From NCBI RefSeq assembly GCF_000612545.2, contig NZ_CP097800.1, positions 4,278,501-4,342,500 of the forward strand: 64,000 bases of DNA, in the 5' to 3' direction. Position 1 is the first letter of the stretch. Each line of letters starts with the position of its first letter. A program made the position numbers and the translations under genes. The notes beneath the pieces are model-generated. The model did not search any database and was not told the origin of the DNA. It was given only the letters and a program-made list of their open reading frames with translations. This DNA is from Streptomyces sp. PCS3-D2. GTDB lineage: Bacteria > Actinomycetota > Actinomycetes > Streptomycetales > Streptomycetaceae. Below are positions 58,083 through 64,000 of this stretch, piece by piece.

Positions 58083-58811
58083 TCAGGAGCGGCGGGCCAG
58101 CACCAGCCGCCAGCGCGGAGCCCCGTCGGGCCGGCGGCCGAACTGCTCCAGCGGGACCGTCTCCACCGTGAAGCCGCAGGCCCGCAGGTCGGCACGCACC
58201 CCGCTCAGCGGGAAGGTCCGGTAGTACATGACGAACGGTGGCCGCCACACCGCGTTGCGCACCCGCATCGCGGCGTCGAAACCCGCCACCGCCCACCACA
58301 CCGGAGAGCTCGGCGGGATCGGGGCGCCGATCGGAAAGGCGAAGAGCCCGCCCCCGCGCAGCGCCGCGTGCACCTCCGAGAAGAGGGCGGGCCGTTCGGA
58401 GGGCAGGAAGTGGCCGAAGGCCCCGAAGCTGACGGCCAGGTCGTAGCGGTCAGAGAGTTCTGGCGGGAGGGCCCGCGCGTCGGCCCGTACGAAGTCCACC
58501 CGGTCGTCGTCCGCGTGCGTGCGCCGGGCCTCGGCGAGCATGCCCGCACTGAGGTCCACCCCGGTGACCCGGTCCCGGCACAGCCGCCGCAGCATGGTGG
58601 TTCCGGCACCCGTGCCGCAGCACATGTCCAGGCCGGCGCCGAAACCGCCCTCCCGCTGGGCGAGGGTCTCCTCGACGGCGTCGAGCATCCGGTCCGGCGT
58701 GCGGAAGGGGGTGTGGTCGAACTTCGGTGCGAGCAGGTCGTAGCCCCGCTCGACGGAGGAGAGGCCCTGCACTGCCAGTTCGCGGACGCTCGGCCCGTGG
58801 GAGGAGAACAC
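58083..58811 (-). CDS. Class I SAM-dependent methyltransferase
   Basis: The 242-residue protein has the SAM-binding motif I GLDMCCGTGAGTTMLRRL (about residues 60-77), motif II acidic residue in VTGVDLSAGM and a motif near LAVSFGAFGHFLPSERP. Substrate unknown. It follows afsS in the same direction behind a strong hairpin, so it is transcribed separately or by readthrough. A methyltransferase gene near afsS and afsK agrees with my memory of S. coelicolor gene order, which I hold loosely. Confidence 0.85.
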   Translation of the reverse strand: MFSSHGPSVRELAVQGLSSVERGYDLLAPKFDHTPFRTPDRMLDAVEETLAQREGGFGAGLDMCCGTGAGTTMLRRLCRDRVTGVDLSAGMLAEARRTHADDDRVDFVRADARALPPELSDRYDLAVSFGAFGHFLPSERPALFSEVHAALRGGGLFAFPIGAPIPPSSPVWWAVAGFDAAMRVRNAVWRPPFVMYYRTFPLSGVRADLRACGFTVETVPLEQFGRRPDGAPRWRLVLARRS

Positions 58812-58856
58812 GCCTCCAGCCTATGCCCGCCCGGATCCGTCCGGGCATACGTGTGC

Positions 58857-58897
58857 GGCGGTCGCGGTGGCTCCCCCTCCGGGCCACCGCGACCGCC
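58857..58897 (-). terminator. Strong hairpin downstream of afsS
   Basis: Perfect 15-bp arms (58857-58871 and 58883-58897) enclose an 11-base loop. On the minus strand it follows the afsS stop by about 88 bases and precedes the methyltransferase gene. Confidence 0.75.
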
Positions 58898-58940
58898 GTT
58901 CCCCCGTTGTTCCCCCCGTTGTTCCCCCGTTGTTCCCCCG
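58898..58940. repeat. Tandem GTTGTTCCCCC repeats
   Basis: About three to four copies of an 11-12-base unit lie between the afsS stop and the terminator hairpin. They form a short C-rich microsatellite in non-coding DNA. Confidence 0.7.
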
Positions 58941-58984
58941 AGCCCCCGTTTCCCCCGTGGGCTCCCCCGTACGTCGTGTGCTGC

Positions 58985-59176
58985 CTACGGGCGCGGACCG
59001 GACGCGTGGTTGTCCAGCGTCCGGATCTCCTCGCCCTCGGACGGGTCGTCGGCCAGCGGCTTGATCTCGATGCCCGACGCGTGGTTGTCCAGGGTCTCGA
59101 TCTCGGCGCCCGAGGCGTGGTTGTCGAGCGGCTTGACGGTGCCGTCGTTCGGCAGGATGTTCTCGTTCGTCGTCAT
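58985..59176 (-). CDS. afsS: Small secondary-metabolism activator AfsS
   Basis: The 63-residue protein equals the size of S. coelicolor AfsS. It contains three clear LDNHASG repeats (residues about 16-23, 27-34 and 53-60: KPLDNHASG, ETLDNHASG, RTLDNHASG) and a degenerate fourth unit (KPLADDPSEG) between the second and third. In S. coelicolor, AfsR activates afsS transcription and AfsS raises antibiotic output by an unknown mechanism. It lies directly downstream of afsR with a 173-base gap containing its promoter. The ATG at 59176 follows GGAGAACCG. Confidence 0.92.
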   Translation of the reverse strand: MTTNENILPNDGTVKPLDNHASGAEIETLDNHASGIEIKPLADDPSEGEEIRTLDNHASGPRP

Positions 59177-59200
59177 CGGTTCTCCTGATGGATGGGTGGG

Positions 59201-59238
59201 ACCCGTTCGGCGATTCCCCCGATGACCGCCGAACGGGT
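59201..59238 (-). promoter_or_regulatory. 12-bp inverted repeat in the afsS leader/promoter
   Basis: ACCCGTTCGGCG (59201-59212) and CGCCGAACGGGT (59227-59238) are perfectly complementary with a 14-base loop, 25 bases upstream of the afsS ATG. It can be a 5' UTR hairpin or a dimer-binding site. Confidence 0.55.
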
Positions 59239-59308
59239 GATCCTTCCAAACGGCCCGGATGTCCCCCGACGCACCGGGTCGATGCACCTATCGTGCCGTT
59301 CGGCGATA

Positions 59309-59323
59309 AACGAACGATGAACG
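59309..59323 (-). promoter_or_regulatory. Candidate AfsR binding site (SARP direct repeat)
   Basis: On the minus strand CGTTCATCGTTCGTT holds two copies of a CGTTC(A/G)T-like heptamer. It lies 133-147 bases before the afsS ATG, upstream of the inverted repeat. SARP proteins bind direct repeats in this position relative to the -35 region. Confidence 0.45.
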
Positions 59324-59349
59324 CCTCGTTCAACCGGCGTCTTCGCAGG

Positions 59350-62300
59350 TCAGGCGGCAATCTCTGTGGCCAGCAAGGTCTGTACCTCGGCCAGTTCGGC
59401 CGAACCGAGCTGCTGGAAGACCGCCTCCGCGTCCCGCCAGCACGCCCGCGCCCGGTCCGTCTGCCCCAGCCGCCGCAGCGCCTTGCCCAGCACCGTCAGC
59501 ACCGTCGCGCGCCGCCACTCCCCGCCGATGCCGCGCAGTGCGATGGCCTGCTCGGCGTGCGCCGCGGCCAGGGTGGGCCGGCGCGCCGCGAGATGGGCGA
59601 CGGCGAGCCGGAAGTGGGTGACCCCTTCCCACAGGGGCTGGCGGTTGTCGTGGAAGAGCGCCAGCGCCTCGGTGAGCTGCGCGAGGGCCTCGCCGAGCCG
59701 GCCCGCCTCGGTGAGTGCGATGCCGAGCGCGTAGCGGCCGTTGGCCAGCCGCAGGGACAGGCCCATCCGGTCGTAGATGGCGATGCCCTGCTGCGCGAGG
59801 TCTATGGCGCTGGTGAGGCGGCCCAGTTCCACGTGGATGCGGGAGAGGTTGCACAGGGCGCTCGCCTCGCCGACGTTGTTGCCGTCGGCGCGGAAGTTCT
59901 CGATGGCCTCCAGCAGGTACCGCTCGCCGTCCGCGTTCCGCCCCTCGTAGAGCGCGATGATCCCGCGGTCGTTGGGCGCCCAGCAGCTGGGCAGCGGGTC
60001 TCCGGCCTCGCGGGCCAGCACCGTGGCCTGGCGGGCTTCGTCGTCGGCCTCGGCGAAGCGGCCGGCGACCAGGTGCACGTTGGTCAGGGTGGTGCGGGCG
60101 CGGCCCTCGGCGTAGGGGTCCTTGGCGGCCTGGGCGGCGTCGCGCAGGGCGGCCGCGGCCGACTCGTACTGCTTGGAGTTGGCCCCCGATTCGGCGAGGT
60201 CCTTGGCCGCCCACAGCAGGTCGACGGCCCGGCGCAGCACCGGTGAGTCGCCGCCCCGTACGGAGGCCTGGCGTACGCACGCCAGCAGCGGACCTGCCTC
60301 GGTGTACAGCCAGTCCAGGGCGGCGCGCGGCTCGGCGAAGACCAGTCCGGGGTAGTGGGTGTCGGACAGGTGCGCGGGCAGCCGGTCGCCGGGGCGTTCC
60401 AGGGCGTACACCCCGGAGGCGGTGGCCAGGTAGAAGTCCAGGAGGCGGTCCAGGGCGGCCTCGCGTTCGCTCGGGGGCTGCTCGTCCCGTTCGGCGCAGG
60501 CCCGCGCGTAGAGGCGGACGAGGTCGTGGAAGCGGTAGCGGCCGGGCGCGGCGGATTCGAGGAGGGAGCAGTCGACCAAGGCCTCCAGGAGGTCCTCGGT
60601 GTCGTACTCGGGCAGGTCGAGGACGGCGGCGGCCGCGGACAGCGAGATGTCCGGGCCGTCGGCCAGGCCGAGGAGGCGGAAGGCGCGCTGCTGGGCCGGT
60701 TCCAGCTGGCCGTAGCCGAGCTCGAAGGTGGCCTTGACGGCGAGGTCGCCGGCCTGGAGTTCGTCGAGGCGGCGGCGTTCGTCGCCGAGCTTGGCGGCCA
60801 GGACGGAGACGGTCCAGGTGCGGCGGGCCGCCAGCCGGGAGGCGGCGATGCGGATGGCCAGCGGCAGGAAGCCGCAGGCGCCGACGACGTCGAGGGCGGC
60901 CTGGCGTTCGGCGCGTACGCCTTCCTCGCCGACGATGCGGGTGAAGAGCTGGAGCGCCTCCTCCGGACTCATCACGTCGAGGTCGACGAGATGCGCCCCG
61001 GCGAGGCCGGCCATGCGGACCCGGCTGGTGACGAGGGCGGCGCAGCCGGCGGTGCCGGGTAGCAGCGGGCGGACCTGGGCGGCGTCGCGGGCGTTGTCGA
61101 GGAGGACCAGGACGCGGCGGCCGTCGAGGGTGGAGCGGTAGAGGGCGGCCCGTTCGGCCGGGGAGTCGGGGATGGCGGTGTCGGGGGTGCCGAGCGCGCG
61201 CAGGAAGGAGCCGAGCACGGCCTCCGGCTCGGCGGGGCGGGTGTCGGTGCCCTGGAGGTCGACGTAGAGCTGGCCGTCGGGGAAGTGCGGGCGGGCGGCG
61301 TGGGCGACGTGGACGGCGAGGGTGGTCTTGCCGACGCCGCCGATGCCGGCGAGCGCGGAGACGGCCATGACCTGGTCCTGGGCGCCCCCGGAGAGGATCG
61401 TGCCGAGCTCGTTCACGAAGCTGGATCGCCCGGTGAAGTCGGGTACGGTCGCGGGCAATTGGGCGGGCCTCACCTGGGTGGCGGTGGCTGCCGGGGCGGG
61501 GTCCTCCGCGCGGGCCAGGTCGGCGTCGGCGTTCAGGATCCGCTGCTGGAGCGCGGCCAGTTCGGGACGCGGGTCGACGCCGAGCTCGTCGGCGAGGAGC
61601 CGGCGGGTGTCGGCGTAGACGGCGAGGGCCTCGGCCTGTCGGCCGCTGCGGTAGAGGGCGAGCATGAGCAGCTCGCGCAGCCGTTCGCGCAGCGGGTGGG
61701 CGGCGGTGAGGGCGGTGAGCTCGGAGACGGCCTCGGCGTGGTGGCCGACCTCCAGGTCCAGGTCGAGGCGGGCTTCCAGCAGTTGGAGGCGCCATTCGGC
61801 GAGCCGGGTGCGCTCGGTCTCGGCGTGCGGGCCGGGGACCCCGGCGAGGGGTTCGCCCTCCCACAGGTCGAGGGCGCGGGCCAGGAGCGTGCGGGCGAGG
61901 GAGCGGTCCCCGGCGGCGCGGGCGCCCTCGGCGTCGGCGGCGAGGCTTCGGGCAATGCCGAGGTCGAGGGTGGCTGCGGAGCGCAGCCGGATGGCGTAGC
62001 CGCCGGACTCGGTGACGAGCAGGCCCGGGGCGACGACCTTGCGCAGGCGGGAGGCGTAGGTGCGGATGGTGGCGAGGGCCTGCTGCGGCGGGTCCTCGCC
62101 CCAGATGGCGTCGATCAGTTCGGGTGCGGTGGCGGTGCGGCCGTCGCGCAGCAGGAGTGCGGCGAGCAGGGCGCGTTGCTGGGGGGTGCCGGAGGGCAGG
62201 GCCTCGCCGCCCCGCCAGGCGCGTACGGGCCCGAGGACGGCGAACCGCGACTCGCCCGCCGTGCCGCCTGCGACGGTCTCGGCGGTCTCGGCGGTCGGGG

Positions 62301-62472
62301 CAGGCCCGGTGGTGCCGCTAGCGGTGGTGGCGTGCCTCTCGCCGGACGCGGCGGCGACCGTCGGCGGTACGGGACCGGCGGGGCGGGCGGCGGTGCCGGC
62401 TTCGGACGCGGCGGCAGCCGCACGGGCCTCGGGGTGTTTGCGCGGGTGAGGGATGGCCGGTACGCCGTCCAT
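59350..62472 (-). CDS. afsR: SARP-family global regulator AfsR
   Basis: The 1040-residue protein has an Ala/Pro-rich N-terminal extension (about 1-75), an OmpR-type DNA-binding domain (about 76-165: FAVLGPVRAWRGGEALPSGTPQQRALLAALLL, TYASRLRKV) and a bacterial transcriptional-activation domain (about 170-320: LRERLRELLMLALYRSGRQAEALAVYADTRRLLADELGVDP). An NB-ARC ATPase (Walker A GIGGVGKTT near residue 380) and C-terminal TPR repeats follow. AfsK-type kinases phosphorylate it, and AfsR then activates afsS. It is somewhat longer than the 993-residue S. coelicolor protein, chiefly at the N-terminus. The ATG follows AGGGGGACAG. Operator J lies in its promoter region. Confidence 0.94.
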   Translation of the reverse strand: MDGVPAIPHPRKHPEARAAAAASEAGTAARPAGPVPPTVAAASGERHATTASGTTGPAPTAETAETVAGGTAGESRFAVLGPVRAWRGGEALPSGTPQQRALLAALLLRDGRTATAPELIDAIWGEDPPQQALATIRTYASRLRKVVAPGLLVTESGGYAIRLRSAATLDLGIARSLAADAEGARAAGDRSLARTLLARALDLWEGEPLAGVPGPHAETERTRLAEWRLQLLEARLDLDLEVGHHAEAVSELTALTAAHPLRERLRELLMLALYRSGRQAEALAVYADTRRLLADELGVDPRPELAALQQRILNADADLARAEDPAPAATATQVRPAQLPATVPDFTGRSSFVNELGTILSGGAQDQVMAVSALAGIGGVGKTTLAVHVAHAARPHFPDGQLYVDLQGTDTRPAEPEAVLGSFLRALGTPDTAIPDSPAERAALYRSTLDGRRVLVLLDNARDAAQVRPLLPGTAGCAALVTSRVRMAGLAGAHLVDLDVMSPEEALQLFTRIVGEEGVRAERQAALDVVGACGFLPLAIRIAASRLAARRTWTVSVLAAKLGDERRRLDELQAGDLAVKATFELGYGQLEPAQQRAFRLLGLADGPDISLSAAAAVLDLPEYDTEDLLEALVDCSLLESAAPGRYRFHDLVRLYARACAERDEQPPSEREAALDRLLDFYLATASGVYALERPGDRLPAHLSDTHYPGLVFAEPRAALDWLYTEAGPLLACVRQASVRGGDSPVLRRAVDLLWAAKDLAESGANSKQYESAAAALRDAAQAAKDPYAEGRARTTLTNVHLVAGRFAEADDEARQATVLAREAGDPLPSCWAPNDRGIIALYEGRNADGERYLLEAIENFRADGNNVGEASALCNLSRIHVELGRLTSAIDLAQQGIAIYDRMGLSLRLANGRYALGIALTEAGRLGEALAQLTEALALFHDNRQPLWEGVTHFRLAVAHLAARRPTLAAAHAEQAIALRGIGGEWRRATVLTVLGKALRRLGQTDRARACWRDAEAVFQQLGSAELAEVQTLLATEIAA

Positions 62473-62566
62473 CTGTCGTCCCCCTGCCTTCCGTCGGTGT
62501 AAGGGTCAGTCTGCCCTGTCTGCGCGCACACGTCAGCCCGTCCATGACCGATCCCGGACCAACTAG

Positions 62567-62581
62567 CTGACGGTTCGTCAG
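62567..62581. promoter_or_regulatory. Operator J of the CTGACG-N3-CGTCAG family, shared by afsR and amidohydrolase
   Basis: CTGACGGTTCGTCAG is perfect and identical to operator D. It lies 21 bases before the amidohydrolase ATG and 94 bases before the afsR ATG in the 130-bp divergent region. Confidence 0.8.
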
Positions 62582-62602
62582 ATCAGCGCTACCGTATGAG
62601 CC

Positions 62603-63835
62603 ATGGAGACCTTCCCCAAGATCATCTCGGTGGACGACCACACGGTTGAACCTCCCCACGTCTGGAGGGACCGGCTCCCGTCCAGGTACCGCGACACCGG
62701 CCCCCGCGTCGTCCGTGCCCCGCTGAAGGAAATGACCTTCCTCGGCGGCAAGTTCGCCCCGGTCATGGGGGCCGCGGGCGACGACGGCCCGATCGGCGAC
62801 TGGTGGGTGTACGAGGACCTGCACCGGCCGCTCACCCGGCTCGACACCGCCGTCGGGTACGACCGCGACGAGATCACCCTGGAAGTCATCACCTACGAGC
62901 AGATGCGCCCCGGCTCCTTCTCGGTTCCCGAGCGGCTCGCCGACATGGACGTCAACCATGTCCAGTCGGCCCTCTGCTTCCCGACCTTCCCCCGCTTCTG
63001 CGGCCAGACCTTCACCGAGGCCAAGGACCGTGAGCTGGGGCTCCTGTGCGTACGGGCCTACAACGACTGGATGGTGGAGGAGTGGTGCGGCCCCGACGCC
63101 CGGGGCCGGCTCATCCCGCTCACCCTCATCCCGCTCTGGGACGCCCGGCTGGCCGCCGAGGAGGTCCGCCGCAACGCGGCGCGCGGCGTGCGCGCGGTCG
63201 CCTTCTCGGAGATACCCCCGCACCTGGGCCTGCCGTCCGTGCACACCGACGAGTGGGATCCCTTCCTTCGGGCGTGCGACGAGACCGGCACGGTCATCGC
63301 CATGCACATCGGCTCCTCGTCCCGGATGCCGTCCACCTCCGCGGACGCCCCGCCCGCGGTCGGCTCCACCATCACCTTCGCCAACTGCTGTTTCTCCATG
63401 GTCGACTGGCTGATGAGCGGCAAGTTCGAGCGCTTCCCCCATCTGAAGATCATGTACGCGGAGGGCCAGATCGGCTGGATCCCGTACATCCTCGAACGCG
63501 CGGACGTGGTCTGGGAGGAGAACCGCGGCTGGGGCGGGGTCGCCGACAAGGTGCTCCGTCCGCCGTCCGAGCTCTTCGCGGGGCACGTCTTCGGCTGCTT
63601 CTTCGACGACGCCTTCGGTCTGCAGAACCTCGACGCGATCGGCGCCGGCAACGTCCTCTACGAGACGGACTACCCCCACTCCGACTCCACCTGGCCGAAG
63701 TCGCGCGAGGTCGGGGAGGCGCAGATGGGGCACCTGGCGCCGGACACGGTGGACCGCATCGTGCGCGGCAACGCGATCGACCTGCTCGGCCTGACCCCGG
63801 ACGGCCTGTGGGCGGGACCGGGTTCGGGCGGCTGA
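62603..63835 (+). CDS. Amidohydrolase (PF04909 family), copy 2
   Basis: The 410-residue TIM-barrel hydrolase shares the pattern of copy 1 at 25390-26634: IISVDDHTVEPPHVW start, DMDVNHVQSALCFPTFPRFCGQTF, AYNDWMVEEWCG, IAMHIGSSSRMP and YETDYPHSDSTWP. The metal-site His/Asp positions are retained. Operator J lies directly upstream. Unlike copy 1 it is not followed by dehydrogenase genes in the window. It faces away from afsR. Substrate unknown. Confidence 0.87.
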   Translation: METFPKIISVDDHTVEPPHVWRDRLPSRYRDTGPRVVRAPLKEMTFLGGKFAPVMGAAGDDGPIGDWWVYEDLHRPLTRLDTAVGYDRDEITLEVITYEQMRPGSFSVPERLADMDVNHVQSALCFPTFPRFCGQTFTEAKDRELGLLCVRAYNDWMVEEWCGPDARGRLIPLTLIPLWDARLAAEEVRRNAARGVRAVAFSEIPPHLGLPSVHTDEWDPFLRACDETGTVIAMHIGSSSRMPSTSADAPPAVGSTITFANCCFSMVDWLMSGKFERFPHLKIMYAEGQIGWIPYILERADVVWEENRGWGGVADKVLRPPSELFAGHVFGCFFDDAFGLQNLDAIGAGNVLYETDYPHSDSTWPKSREVGEAQMGHLAPDTVDRIVRGNAIDLLGLTPDGLWAGPGSGG

Positions 63836-63845
63836 CCCCGGTCGG

Positions 63846-64000
63846 TCAGGCCGGTGTCCGGCGGGCCGTGACCCCGCCCGTGCCCTCGCCCTCGCCCGCG
63901 TCCGTGTCCGTGTCCGCCGGCACGGTCACGAGCAGGAACGAGACGGCCAGGCCGGCCGCTGCGACGGCCGGCAGCAGCAGCGTGACGTCCACGAGGGCGA
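63846..64000 (-). CDS. C-terminal end of a membrane protein, probably a transporter (5' part outside window)
   Basis: An open minus-strand frame enters from the right edge and stops at 63846. The about 51 visible residues contain a hydrophobic helix (VTLLLPAVAAAGLAVSFLLVTV) followed by an Asp/Thr- and Glu/Gly-rich polar tail (ADTDTDAGEGEG) and a basic end. This looks like the last transmembrane helix and tail of an MFS-type exporter, but too little is visible to be sure. It is convergent with the amidohydrolase gene. Confidence 0.5.
   Translation of the reverse strand, partial: ALVDVTLLLPAVAAAGLAVSFLLVTVPADTDTDAGEGEGTGGVTARRTPA

Noticed and set aside
25240-62581. Palindromes as KstR or KstR2 sites
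   Set aside because: KstR sites have AAC/GTT half-sites and KstR2 sites CAAG/CTTG; these have TGACG/CGTCA, so a different regulator is needed.
25240-62581. A single horizontally acquired island
   Set aside because: There is no integrase, tRNA site, direct-repeat ends or change in base composition, and core genes are interspersed.
1-64000. CRISPR arrays, insertion sequences, tRNA or rRNA genes
   Set aside because: No regularly spaced repeats, transposase motifs or RNA gene sequences were found on reading both strands.

Overview
The window comes from a Streptomyces-type actinomycete chromosome. It has very high G+C with strong G/C third-position bias, GTG starts and ATGA/GTGA gene overlaps. 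It also carries genes typical of the genus: the iron regulator dmdR1, and the antibiotic-control trio afsK, afsR and afsS. I found no rRNA, tRNA, insertion sequence, integrase or CRISPR array. About 58 protein genes are supported, two of them cut by the window edges.

Region 1 (1-4222) is the end of an acyl-CoA carboxylase / acyl-CoA dehydrogenase / enoyl-CoA hydratase cluster with its own TetR regulator. Region 2 (4263-23591) is housekeeping and regulatory core: a citrate synthase, pdxH, a PAS/GAF sensor, a SIS protein, dmdR1, an alpha/beta hydrolase with a rare TTA codon, an ABC exporter, a prim-pol-like protein, a TPR regulator, two secreted or membrane proteins, purU, an EF-hand protein, and an ECF sigma factor with a zinc anti-sigma partner.

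Region 3 (23663-63835) interleaves two kinds of gene. One is a dispersed catabolic gene set: two CoA ligases, an NDP-forming acyl-CoA synthetase, four acyl-CoA dehydrogenases, two enoyl-CoA hydratases, an SDR, a zinc alcohol dehydrogenase, two thiolase-like/DUF35 pairs, a flavin monooxygenase, a flavin reductase, a PF04199 cyclase, two amidohydrolases, a DoxX protein and a deazaflavin-type oxidoreductase. The other is core regulatory genes: an anti-sigma-like ATPase, afsK, afsR and afsS, with a kbpA candidate directly before afsK.

The main discovery candidate is a 15-bp palindrome, CTGACG-N3-CGTCAG. It occurs eleven times with 0-2 mismatches, and each copy lies just upstream of a catabolic operon. 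A twelfth, degenerate copy overlaps the start codon of a TetR gene at 46930-47577. The simplest reading is that this TetR protein controls a regulon for activating and beta-oxidising a branched or cyclic acid, with retro-aldol side-chain cleavage. One copy lies in the shared promoter region of afsR and an amidohydrolase gene, so catabolism and antibiotic control may be linked. Assignments rest on reading motifs and family features; no database search was run.
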